Origin: Brevibacillus sp. JNUCC-41
GTDB lineage: Bacteria > Bacillota > Bacilli > Bacillales > DSM-1321
Assembly (NCBI RefSeq): GCF_014844095.1
Contig: NZ_CP062163.1
Span: 4,373,501 to 4,437,500 of the forward strand
Direction of reading: 5' to 3'
Length of the DNA stretch: 64,000 nucleotides
Position 1 is the stretch's first letter. Every line of letters starts with the position of its first letter. The notes below the pieces were generated by a model that was not told the origin of the DNA, ran no database searches, and worked only from the letters and a program-made list of their open reading frames with translations. The position numbers were made by a program, and so were the translations under genes. Shown piece after piece: positions 33,132 through 41,440 of the stretch.

Positions 33132-34409
33132 ATGGCACAAGATTCTAATGGCATTTTTTATGGATGGTATGTGGTGTTGTGTGGCTTTTTCATAATGTTC
33201 GCCGGTTTCTCGATAATAAATTCCCTGCACAGTTTGTTCATGGTCCCGGTTACAGAAGATTTAGGAATAAGCAGAACAACTTTTTCCATTGCACTTTCCA
33301 TTGCTGGCCTTGGAGTGGCTGTTGCTTCTCCAATCATGGGGAAACTACTCGCTAAAGGGAATATGAAATGGATCATGTCAATTTGCGTAGTAATGGCCGG
33401 AGCAGGATTCATGTCATACTCGCTTGCCAACTCAGCTGTATATTTTTGTATCATAGGCTTTGTAATCGGCATCTGTGTTGCAGGCTTTTCCAATATTCCC
33501 ATATCAATCATGTTAACCAATTGGTTTTATGAGAAAAAAGGAAAGGCCATGGGTTTGGCATTTGCGGGCTCGGGAATTGGGGCAGCGGTCCTAAGTCCGA
33601 TCATTACAAAATTGATCTCAAATTATGGTTGGAGAACGGCCTACGTAATAGCAGGGATACTGATAATTGTCTTGACATTACCCTTGGTTTTACTATTTGC
33701 AAAGAAAAGTCCCGCAGAAAAGGGGCTTGTTCCACTGGGCTCTGACAAAATGGAAATGGCCGAAACGACTGTGGAATCTGAACAGGGTGGCTTAACGATG
33801 GGAGAAGCAAAGAAGACGGCAATGTTTTGGGTTTTCGTCCTGGGAATCGTTTGTTTTGCATTGGTTGCAGGAGGGGTGCAAATGCATATCCCGGCATATC
33901 TGATCGACATAGGGCATCCAGCCATCTTTGCAGGAACCATTTTCGGAATACTATCTTTGGCAAATACGGTAGGGAAATTGATTTTAGGAGCTGTATTGGA
34001 TAAGTTCGGTACAGCTGGCGGTGCCATTTATGTAGGGGTTTGCATGACAATCGCAATGGCAGCACTATTGTTCGCGAAAACACAGGCATTCGCATTCCTA
34101 TTCGCCATCGCCTTTGGCTTTAGCATAGTGATATCCACCCTAGGCCCCCCCTTCATGACAAATGATATCTTTGGAAAGAAAGACTTCGGCTCCATCTTTG
34201 GCATCGTGCAAGTTTTTTTTGTGGCAGCAGGTTCAATGGGAGTGATCGTTTCGGGTTTAATCTATGACTTGACAGAAAGCTATCGTGCAGCTTGGATCTT
34301 TTTCCTTTGTTTATTCATCTTTAGTATGGTTTGCGTACTAACGGCAAATGGCATGAAAAAAAAGACCATCAGCAAAATCAAAAATATTCCCGACCAAAAA
34401 ATAGGATAG
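33132..34409 (+). CDS. MFS transporter of the oxalate/formate-antiporter type
   Basis: This 425-residue major-facilitator protein has 12 membrane segments and a central charged loop (about 195-225). It resembles the OFA/monocarboxylate branch: GWYVVLCGFFIMFAGFSIIN at the start, SNIPISIMLTNWFYEKKGKAMGLAFAGSG in the fourth and fifth segments, and GWRTAYVIAGILI. It should carry an organic acid and closes the operon, so it is probably the uptake system for the acid degraded by the upstream genes. GGGGGTT precedes the ATG. Confidence 0.87.
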   Translation: MAQDSNGIFYGWYVVLCGFFIMFAGFSIINSLHSLFMVPVTEDLGISRTTFSIALSIAGLGVAVASPIMGKLLAKGNMKWIMSICVVMAGAGFMSYSLANSAVYFCIIGFVIGICVAGFSNIPISIMLTNWFYEKKGKAMGLAFAGSGIGAAVLSPIITKLISNYGWRTAYVIAGILIIVLTLPLVLLFAKKSPAEKGLVPLGSDKMEMAETTVESEQGGLTMGEAKKTAMFWVFVLGIVCFALVAGGVQMHIPAYLIDIGHPAIFAGTIFGILSLANTVGKLILGAVLDKFGTAGGAIYVGVCMTIAMAALLFAKTQAFAFLFAIAFGFSIVISTLGPPFMTNDIFGKKDFGSIFGIVQVFFVAAGSMGVIVSGLIYDLTESYRAAWIFFLCLFIFSMVCVLTANGMKKKTISKIKNIPDQKIG

Positions 34410-34455
34410 ATTGCTAGAGAAAAAAAGCCATAATGAAGGGGTTGTCTCCTGTAAA

Positions 34456-34498
34456 CAAAAAAGGTAAAGAGCGGCAGGCTAGAATGTTGCTCTTTACC
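34456..34498 (-). terminator. Terminator between convergent units
   Basis: GGTAAAGAGC (34463-34472) pairs perfectly with GCTCTTTACC (34489-34498). On the minus strand it is followed by TTTTTTG. It ends the minus-strand gene at 34523 and may also stop the acyl-CoA operon. Confidence 0.78.
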
Positions 34499-34522
34499 TT
34501 ACTGTTAAACTATATGATGGTT

Positions 34523-35254
34523 TTAAAACTTTTTACTCCATTCCTCATCTTCAAGTTGCACACCATTGGCACTAATATATTCTACAATCATATTTCCATG
34601 TTTAAGAACGCCATTTTTTATTAGGGCATTGATAATTTTGGTGAAGCGGCCATCATCTGCGTCTTGTTTCTTACGTGAAAGGGTTATCCGGATGGTTGGG
34701 GACACTTCGTAATCTTTATAGCTGGCTGGTTTATTCGGATCAATCTTCAAATCTTTCCCGATTTCCTCATCAAAGACCAAGAGTAATTGATTATGATCGC
34801 CTATTTCTTCCTGAATCTCCTTCCACTCATCACTCTCTGCAATATCTCCCATTTCTTTGGAAGTCAATACGTCACCAAGTTCTTTTTCAACATAAGGCCT
34901 TATTTCTTTTTCTGCATCATCTTGCCATTTATCTGATATGAATGTGTCCTCCATTTCCCCTGTTTCCTCATTTAAGAAAACTAGAAATTGAGTATCATAT
35001 TTTTCATGTTTCACTTTAGCAGCGTATTCAAAATTGCCCCGGTTTCCCATATTGTCGTATAGGACATCATATATTTCGGTTCCGTCATCAAAAGTTTTCC
35101 CTAAATATCGTTCAGCTTGATCCCGGACCTTCTTTTCTTCTGCGGGATCTGCTTTCATACTCTGCGTGAATGAAAACATAAGTATCACCAATCCGGCGAC
35201 GATGATTGAAAAAATACCTAGTAAAGTAAGTAAAATCTTTTTTGTTTTGCTCAA
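34523..35254 (-). CDS. Membrane-anchored protein of unknown function
   Basis: This 243-residue protein has a basic N-terminus and a single hydrophobic helix (residues 7-30, ILLTLLGIFSIIVAGLVILM). There is no lipobox cysteine, so it is probably a membrane-anchored extracytoplasmic domain. The outer part is very acidic, with YLGKTFDDGTEIYDVLYDNM, VFLNEETGEMEDTFISDKW and EVSPTIRITLSRKK. I do not recognise a family. AGGAGGGTG precedes the ATG. It is monocistronic. Confidence 0.7.
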   Translation of the reverse strand: MSKTKKILLTLLGIFSIIVAGLVILMFSFTQSMKADPAEEKKVRDQAERYLGKTFDDGTEIYDVLYDNMGNRGNFEYAAKVKHEKYDTQFLVFLNEETGEMEDTFISDKWQDDAEKEIRPYVEKELGDVLTSKEMGDIAESDEWKEIQEEIGDHNQLLLVFDEEIGKDLKIDPNKPASYKDYEVSPTIRITLSRKKQDADDGRFTKIINALIKNGVLKHGNMIVEYISANGVQLEDEEWSKKF

Positions 35255-35445
35255 GGAACACCCTCCTGTAATCTCTGCTACTTATCAATAATTACCATAT
35301 TATTCTAACATTATTATCGCTCATTTTACTATGGAAATTGAGCGGATCTTTTCCCGGTGCGAAATCTAAATTGCCCGCCCTCCAAAATATCGGGATACTT
35401 TGTTACAATAAATAAATGGTTAGTACCCTAAAGGGAGAGATTGAC

Positions 35446-36330
35446 TTGGAAATCTATCAAAGAAAAATGAATCATAATCGGGATGAATACAGAAAGTTGC
35501 GGTGGCAACAGCATCGTCTACAAGTTACAGGGCTATTCGATGCCGTTTTTTCAAAAAAAGCGTTCGTAGATAAAGTGGCCATCGTTGGTGCAGGCAATTG
35601 CGATGATTTGGATTTAGAGTATCTGGCGACTAAATGCAACTCCATATATTTATTTGATATTGATATGGAAAGTATGGAAAAGGGTACGGCGAAATTGCCT
35701 GAACGGACCCGGAAGAAAATTCAACTTGTTGAAATCGATGTAACAGGCCTTGATAAAGTGGATTTTGAACATGACCTATCTTCCATGCTGGATCGTGGTG
35801 AAACGGCAAAGGGAATTACTCAATATTTAAAGGAAACCGAGAATCGGTTAGGTCAGCTTTCTGAAAGTGTTTTTGCTAATTATTATAATGATTTTGATAT
35901 CGTGGCAACATCAGCCATTTATACCCAACTATTTTATAATTGGGCCAAGGAACTGTTTTCTGATTACGAACACCAATATCAGAAAGAAGGCGCAGAAGAG
36001 ATTAAGAATGGAATTTTAGATTTAAGGGATGAAATCGTACGTAAAATGAATCACTCTATTTCTAAATGTACCAAGCAAAAGGGATTCTGTATTACATGGA
36101 CTGATATCTTAAAAATCGAACCTGAGTATATGGATACAATTAATGAAGGGATGAATGCCATCTTTGCATTGGCCTCGAACGTAGGATATGGGGCAGCATT
36201 GATTGGGGTAAAAACGTTTATTGAAAATGTGGATAAAAGCGAATTAAGCCTTCGATACTGGACATGGGATTTTAATGCAAACAAACAGTATTTGACCATT
36301 GGCATTATTGGAAAATTGAATGGCTTGTAA
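35446..36330 (+). CDS. Rossmann-fold methyltransferase-like protein
   Basis: This 294-residue soluble protein contains KVAIVGAGNCDDLDLEYLA (about 40-58), which resembles the SAM-binding loop, and SIYLFDIDMESMEKG, with an acidic residue at the end of strand two. NYYNDFDIVATSAIYTQLFY follows. I infer a SAM-dependent methyltransferase-like fold, but no substrate domain is recognisable. An in-frame ATG at 35416 lacks a ribosome site. A TTG at 35446 follows AAGGGAGAG with six bases of spacing and is preferred. Confidence 0.6.
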   Translation: MEIYQRKMNHNRDEYRKLRWQQHRLQVTGLFDAVFSKKAFVDKVAIVGAGNCDDLDLEYLATKCNSIYLFDIDMESMEKGTAKLPERTRKKIQLVEIDVTGLDKVDFEHDLSSMLDRGETAKGITQYLKETENRLGQLSESVFANYYNDFDIVATSAIYTQLFYNWAKELFSDYEHQYQKEGAEEIKNGILDLRDEIVRKMNHSISKCTKQKGFCITWTDILKIEPEYMDTINEGMNAIFALASNVGYGAALIGVKTFIENVDKSELSLRYWTWDFNANKQYLTIGIIGKLNGL

Positions 36331-36343
36331 ATAAATGAAAGGC

Positions 36344-36373
36344 GGGATAGCAGCTAAACCTATCCCTTTTTTT
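36344..36373 (+). terminator. Terminator of the methyltransferase-like gene
   Basis: GGGATAG pairs with CTATCCC around CAGCTAAAC and is followed by seven T residues. Confidence 0.85.
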
Positions 36374-36502
36374 ATTGGTTAGAACCTATAGGAATATTAT
36401 CAATCACTTTTGCGTGATAAAAGGGAATTGGATCGGTAAATCTTAAGGAATAAGACATAATTATATAAAAGGTATAAAAAAACGATGAAATTTTTGACTA
36501 TT

Positions 36503-36542
36503 TGTCTAATGATTTAACAATCTGGTGTGGATATAATAAATC
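36503..36542 (+). promoter_or_regulatory. Control region of the second amidohydrolase cassette
   Basis: TGTCTAATG (36503-36511) is fused directly to ATTTAACAATCT (36512-36523), and TATAAT follows at 36532-36537. The same two motifs occur at 24317-24347 with a 10-base spacer, so the two catabolic units may answer to one regulator. The rest of the 302-base gap shows nothing else. Confidence 0.4.
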
Positions 36543-36632
36543 TGTTGAAAACAGAATATTCCGATAAGTAAAGGCGAGAGTAAGAAGAGGACGTAGTAAT
36601 GAGGGTGAAGCAATAAGGAAGGGGTGTGTTGT

Positions 36633-38252
36633 TTGAAAGCTGATATCGTGTTCATGAACGGCGAGGTCATAACTGTAAATCAAAAAAATGAAGTAGCAGA
36701 AGCCCTGGCGATTAAAGGTAATCGCATCTCGGCAGTCGGTACCAATCATGAAATCAAGGCATTTATCGGAGAAGAAACAAATGTGGTTGATTTGCAGGGG
36801 AAGTCATTACTTCCCGGGTTTATTGATTCTCATATTCATCTTATATTGTACGGTGCCAATCAATTGGCAGTAAGTTGTAAAGCAGAACATATCAAATCTG
36901 TAGAAGATTTATTGATCGATCTCAAGAAGAAAGCTTCAACTATTCCAAAAGGTGAGTGGATCCGCGCCTGGGGCTTTAATGAGACCGCCGTGAAAGAAAA
37001 ACGTTATCCAACAATAGCCGAGCTGGATGCAATTTCAACAGACCATCCCATCATGGTAACCCGCACATGCAGCCATATAAGCGTGGTGAATAGCAGGGCG
37101 TTAGCGATTGCCCGAATTGATGAGAACTCAGAGAACCCAACTGGGGGGATCATAGAAAAGGATGGGGCTGGGAGGATTACAGGCAAACTCATTGAAACAG
37201 CAAATATGATAATGGCCGACAGAGCAAGTTATTCAGAAAGTGAACTGTTGAAAGCAGTGAAAATAGCCTCGGAACATTTTATCGCAGCAGGCATAACAAG
37301 CATTCATGAAGCTGGTGCCCATGGTCCTGAAAGTTTCCGTTTAATGCAGCAGGCCATAAAAAATAACGATATTCGTGTCCGTATCTATGCGATGGTCGGT
37401 TCATTGAATAATTCTCATGAATTTGTAAATAAAATGGTGGATTCGGGAGTCATGACCGGAACTGGGGACGAAAGATTCAAAATCGGACCAGCAAAATTGT
37501 TTACGGATGGCAGCAGTACCGGTCCGACAATCGCTACCCGTGAGCCTTATTCGAGTGATCCTGGCAATTTTGGCATTCTTTATTATAAAGAAGAGGAAAT
37601 CTATCAAATATTAGGTCAGGCACATAAAAAAGGTTATCAGATCACAGTCCATGCCCAGGGCGACAAAGCGATAGAGATGTATTTGAATTGCGTGGAAAAG
37701 GCTTTGGATGAATCGCCCAGAAAAGATCATAGACATAGAATCGAGCATGCAGGGATATCTTTGCCAGATTTACAAATGAGGATGAAAGAACTTGGAGTCA
37801 TCCCAATCCCCAACCCCCCATTTCCTTATGAGTTCGGCGATATATATATTGAACACTACGGCAATAGGGTCAACCACATGTACGCCGCCCGTGATTATAT
37901 TGATAATGGCATCTTGGCCGCAGGAGGTTCCGATGCTCCCGTTACTGATCACAATCCTTTATTAGGCATACACGTTGCTGTTAATAGAACAAGCAGATCT
38001 GGTACGAAAATAGGTCCGGTTCAATCTATTAGCGTACTGGAAGCCATAAAACTATACACATGGAATGGCGCGTTTGCGAGTTTTGATGAAGATATCAAAG
38101 GCAGCCTGGAGCCAGGAAAGCTGGCCGATTTAGTAGTATTGAATGATAGTATATTGAAAGTGGATTCCCAAAGTATCAAGGATTTGAAAATAGAGACGAC
38201 AATTCTGAATGGGGAGATTCTTTATCATAGGGGAACATTAGTAGAAATATAA
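36633..38252 (+). CDS. Amidohydrolase family 3 (YtcJ-like), second copy
   Basis: This 539-residue TIM-barrel amidohydrolase is a paralogue of the gene at 730. The metal-binding HxH is in GFIDSHIH (about residues 62-69). Further conserved segments are RTCSHISVVNSRAL, KLFTDGSSTG, TVHAQGDKAI, HRIEHAGI and AAGGSDAPVTDHNPL, followed by LADLVVLNDSIL. The start is most likely TTG at 36633, eight bases after AGGAAGGGG; the upstream GTG at 36624 overlaps that ribosome site. It opens a five-gene cassette with an M20 amidase, DUF3311 protein, symporter and nitrilase, which suggests an amide, ureide or formamide substrate. Confidence 0.85.
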   Translation: MKADIVFMNGEVITVNQKNEVAEALAIKGNRISAVGTNHEIKAFIGEETNVVDLQGKSLLPGFIDSHIHLILYGANQLAVSCKAEHIKSVEDLLIDLKKKASTIPKGEWIRAWGFNETAVKEKRYPTIAELDAISTDHPIMVTRTCSHISVVNSRALAIARIDENSENPTGGIIEKDGAGRITGKLIETANMIMADRASYSESELLKAVKIASEHFIAAGITSIHEAGAHGPESFRLMQQAIKNNDIRVRIYAMVGSLNNSHEFVNKMVDSGVMTGTGDERFKIGPAKLFTDGSSTGPTIATREPYSSDPGNFGILYYKEEEIYQILGQAHKKGYQITVHAQGDKAIEMYLNCVEKALDESPRKDHRHRIEHAGISLPDLQMRMKELGVIPIPNPPFPYEFGDIYIEHYGNRVNHMYAARDYIDNGILAAGGSDAPVTDHNPLLGIHVAVNRTSRSGTKIGPVQSISVLEAIKLYTWNGAFASFDEDIKGSLEPGKLADLVVLNDSILKVDSQSIKDLKIETTILNGEILYHRGTLVEI

Positions 38253-38341
38253 ATCCGGCATTACCATTCTAAAACAACCATACCTTCAATTTCATTTTTT
38301 CTTAAGCGAACGCATGTAGAATTTAAAGGGGGATATTGGCT

Positions 38342-39574
38342 ATGAAAAAGCAAAAGTTATCAATTAATGGTGAGAGGCTGAGTCGTACGCTCGAGAAATT
38401 CGCTGATTTTGGAAGGACAGAAAATAATGGAGTCACACGGCTTTCCCTTTCAGAAGAAGACCGATTAGTCCGTGATTACTTTTGCGCTTGCTGTAAAGAA
38501 TTGGGTATGACCATTAAGGTTGATGATATGGGGAATATTTACGCTACATTAGCGGGAATTGAAAACAAACCGCCTATTGTGATGGGATCACATATGGATA
38601 CCGTAAAAAAGGGCGGGAGGTTTGATGGTATCTTGGGTGTAGCTGCAGGCTTGGAAGTGGTGCGGACTCTGGTGGAAAATAATATCCAACCTAAAATTCC
38701 GATAATGATCGTCAATTTTACAAACGAAGAGGGAGCCAGATTCGAACCTTCCATGATGTCTTCGGGAGTCCTTTCAGGTAAATTCGAAAAATCCATCATG
38801 CTGCAAAAGACGGATAGTGACGGAACGACTTTCGAAAGTGCTCTGAATGCCATTGGATATGCAGGGGATAAAGAAAATCGTTTAAAAGAAGCGACTGCAT
38901 TTCTAGAATTGCATATTGAACAAGGGCCGATTCTTGAACGTGAATCACTAACGATCGGTGTCGTTGAATGTGTCCTTGGCATGGTGTGCTATGAGATAGA
39001 AGTTACTGGAGAATCCGATCATGCCGGCACCACCCCGATGAATATGAGAAAAGATGCTTTCTTCACTGCGAATACCTTGATTATGGAGGCTCGTCAGAAG
39101 CTAGGCATGCTTGAAGACGATTTGGTTTTTACGATGGGAAGGGTAAATGTGTTTCCTAATATCCATACGGTTATTCCTAATAAAGTGGTTTTTTCGCTAG
39201 AAGCGAGACATAAGGATTCCAATGTCATCGAAAAGGTGGAGGAAATCATTGAAAGCCTTACAACTACAGGTTCAGAAGGCGGATGCGACATCCAAGTGAA
39301 AAAATTATGGGACAGGGATACCGTTTGGTTCGACAAGTCCACTTGCAATTTGCTAGAGCAATCGAGCAATACATTAGGTCTACCCTATAAGAGAATGGTA
39401 AGCGGTGCAGGACATGATGCGCAGTTTATAGCCAGTTATATACCGACTGCCATGGTTTTCGTACCAAGCATCAACGGTAAAAGTCATTGTGAAGAGGAAC
39501 TTACTGCTTGGGAAGATTGTGAAAAAGGCGTCAATGTTATATTGGAAACGGTCCTTGCCATCCAGTCTCCTTAA
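38342..39574 (+). CDS. M20-family Zn-dependent hydrolase (allantoate/N-carbamoyl-L-amino acid amidohydrolase type)
   Basis: This 410-residue enzyme has the two-domain M20 fold. Metal ligands lie in MGSHMDTVKKGGRFDGILGV, FTNEEGARF, LELHIEQGPILE and SGAGHDAQ near the C-terminus. The GRTENNGVTRLSLSEED start and the single HIEQGP motif place it with allantoate amidohydrolases and L-carbamoylases, which remove carbamoyl groups releasing CO2 and ammonia. AAAGGGGGA is spaced for the ATG at 38342; a TTG six bases upstream is too close. In the cassette it may process the product of the amidohydrolase. Confidence 0.9.
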   Translation: MKKQKLSINGERLSRTLEKFADFGRTENNGVTRLSLSEEDRLVRDYFCACCKELGMTIKVDDMGNIYATLAGIENKPPIVMGSHMDTVKKGGRFDGILGVAAGLEVVRTLVENNIQPKIPIMIVNFTNEEGARFEPSMMSSGVLSGKFEKSIMLQKTDSDGTTFESALNAIGYAGDKENRLKEATAFLELHIEQGPILERESLTIGVVECVLGMVCYEIEVTGESDHAGTTPMNMRKDAFFTANTLIMEARQKLGMLEDDLVFTMGRVNVFPNIHTVIPNKVVFSLEARHKDSNVIEKVEEIIESLTTTGSEGGCDIQVKKLWDRDTVWFDKSTCNLLEQSSNTLGLPYKRMVSGAGHDAQFIASYIPTAMVFVPSINGKSHCEEELTAWEDCEKGVNVILETVLAIQSP

Positions 39575-39631
39575 GACGCATGTACAATTGGTTGTAAGCA
39601 GCTAATGACAGTTTGCCACGGATTCTATCAA

Positions 39632-39669
39632 ACCATCAGTTCAGTTTGAAACTAGGCTTGACTGATGGT
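39632..39669. repeat. Stem-loop between M20 and DUF3311 genes
   Basis: ACCATCAGT (39632-39640) pairs perfectly with ACTGATGGT (39661-39669) without a T tract. In the middle of a presumed operon this could be an RNA processing or stability element. Confidence 0.5.
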
Positions 39670-39707
39670 GATCCATTTTCGGAAACCTAATTTGGGGAGG
39701 GTATAAT

Positions 39708-39908
39708 TTGAATGCTATTAAGCTATTGCTTTTTGTTCCATTTATAGGGTTCTTAGGTTTATTGTCCTATGCAAATAAAATAGAACCGTACATATTGGGG
39801 ATGCCTTTTTTGTTATTTTGGGTCGCATTTTGGATGGTCATGGCATCGATCATCTTAATGATTGTCTATAAGTTCGATCCTGATAATAAAGGGAGTGATT
39901 CCGAATGA
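39708..39908 (+). CDS. DUF3311 small membrane protein, second copy
   Basis: This 66-residue protein has two membrane helices (about residues 4-22 and 31-54) and an acidic tail. It is a distant paralogue of the protein at 2483, sharing the PFIGFLG...ILGMPFLLFWVAFWMV pattern. The start is TTG after GGGGAGGG. Its stop overlaps the ATG of the symporter gene (ATGA), so production of the two is coupled. This tight coupling supports a role as symporter subunit. Confidence 0.75.
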   Translation: MNAIKLLLFVPFIGFLGLLSYANKIEPYILGMPFLLFWVAFWMVMASIILMIVYKFDPDNKGSDSE

Positions 39909-41389
39909 ATATATCATTACTCATCATTTCCATTTTCTTGGTTCTGGCACTTTATTTAGGGATAAAAGCAAGAAAGGGGAAGGATATGGACATGGAGCAA
40001 TTTGCCGTAGGGGGCAGGGGCTTCGGTACATTCTTCATTTTTCTCTTGATAGCAGGTGAAATTTATACAACTTTTACATTCCTGGGCGGAAGTGGGTGGG
40101 CTTACTCAAAGGGTGCCGCTGCTTATTATGTTCCCGCCTATATTTTCTTAGCCTACGTCCTATCATATTGGCTCGTCCCTAAAATATGGAGATATTCAAA
40201 ACGCCATTCCATCATCTCTCAGCCAGAATATTTTGCATCTAAATATAAAAGCAGGACAATGGGGATGATCGTTGCTGTATTGGGGAGCTTAGCCCTCGTG
40301 CCGTACATAGTCATACAGCTTAAAGGATTAGGTATCATTGTTTCCGAAGCATCTTACGGGGCGATTTCTCCAGTAGCTGCAAGTGTCATCGGTGCTGTTG
40401 TCGTAACTACCTATGTAATGATTTCAGGCATTCATGGATCAGCATGGACAGCCATACTGAAAGATTTCATGATCTTGGTAGTCGTAATCTTTTTAGGGAT
40501 TTACATTCCATTTCATTACTTCGGGGGCATACAGCCAATGTTCGAGACCGTCCAAGCTGCTAAACCGGAAATGTTGGTTTTGGCAGATCAAGGATTGAGT
40601 CAGTCCTGGTTTGTGTCCACCGTTTTGCTGAATGCACTAGGATTTTATTTGCTGCCACAAACATTCATGGTCGTTTTATCGTCCAATGGGGAAAGGACCC
40701 TTCGCAAAAACGCGATTGCGTTACCCTTATACACATTGTTACTGCTATTCGTTTTTTTCATCGGATTTACAGCCATCATGGAAATCCCGGGATTGCAAGG
40801 AGCTGATGGGGATCTCTCACTTTTAAGGCTGGCGATTCAAACATTCGATCCCTGGGTGATAGGGGTTATCGGAGCTGCAGGTTTATTGACGGCCCTAGTA
40901 CCGGCTTCAGTCATGCTAATGGCTGCATCGGTAGGTCTGACAAATAGCTTTTACAAAGTTCTGGTACCTGCTGCGACTGAAACACATCAGTTGATTGTCT
41001 CGAGGATCATCATCATCGGTATCTCAATCATTGCTTTAATTGTAACGGTAACAGGCGGCGAGGCTTTGGCCATCTTGAATATCATGTCATACAGTTTGAT
41101 TACACAACTGGCACCTTCCTTGTTTTGCAGTTTATCAAAAACCAATATGATCAATAAGTTTGGTGCAATGGCAGGGATATTGGCAGGTGTCCTGATAGTT
41201 TTATATGCGACAATTGCAGATCTGAAAGTTGCTACATTTCTGCCGGATATCCCACATGTAATTAATGATATCAGTACAGGCGTCATAGCTTTGTTGTTTA
41301 ATATTCTTGTAACATTCATTGTAAGTGCACTGACTAAACATATCTCTATGCAACAGACCGAAATGAATGATCTGGACAAGATATCCTAA
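39905..41389 (+). CDS. Sodium:solute symporter (SSS family), second copy
   Basis: This 494-residue protein has about 13 membrane helices. It has the same marks as the symporter at 2722: MEQFAVGGRGFGTFFIFLLIAGEIYT, LSYWLVPKIWRYSKRH and SQPEYFASKYKSRTMG. It should import the substrate of the cassette with sodium. It is translationally coupled to the DUF3311 gene. The nitrilase gene follows after 51 bases. Confidence 0.9.
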   Translation: MNISLLIISIFLVLALYLGIKARKGKDMDMEQFAVGGRGFGTFFIFLLIAGEIYTTFTFLGGSGWAYSKGAAAYYVPAYIFLAYVLSYWLVPKIWRYSKRHSIISQPEYFASKYKSRTMGMIVAVLGSLALVPYIVIQLKGLGIIVSEASYGAISPVAASVIGAVVVTTYVMISGIHGSAWTAILKDFMILVVVIFLGIYIPFHYFGGIQPMFETVQAAKPEMLVLADQGLSQSWFVSTVLLNALGFYLLPQTFMVVLSSNGERTLRKNAIALPLYTLLLLFVFFIGFTAIMEIPGLQGADGDLSLLRLAIQTFDPWVIGVIGAAGLLTALVPASVMLMAASVGLTNSFYKVLVPAATETHQLIVSRIIIIGISIIALIVTVTGGEALAILNIMSYSLITQLAPSLFCSLSKTNMINKFGAMAGILAGVLIVLYATIADLKVATFLPDIPHVINDISTGVIALLFNILVTFIVSALTKHISMQQTEMNDLDKIS

Positions 41390-41440
41390 TTTCTTTTAAC
41401 AAGGCTAATGGAATAAAAAGCATGATATGGGAGGGCTTTT

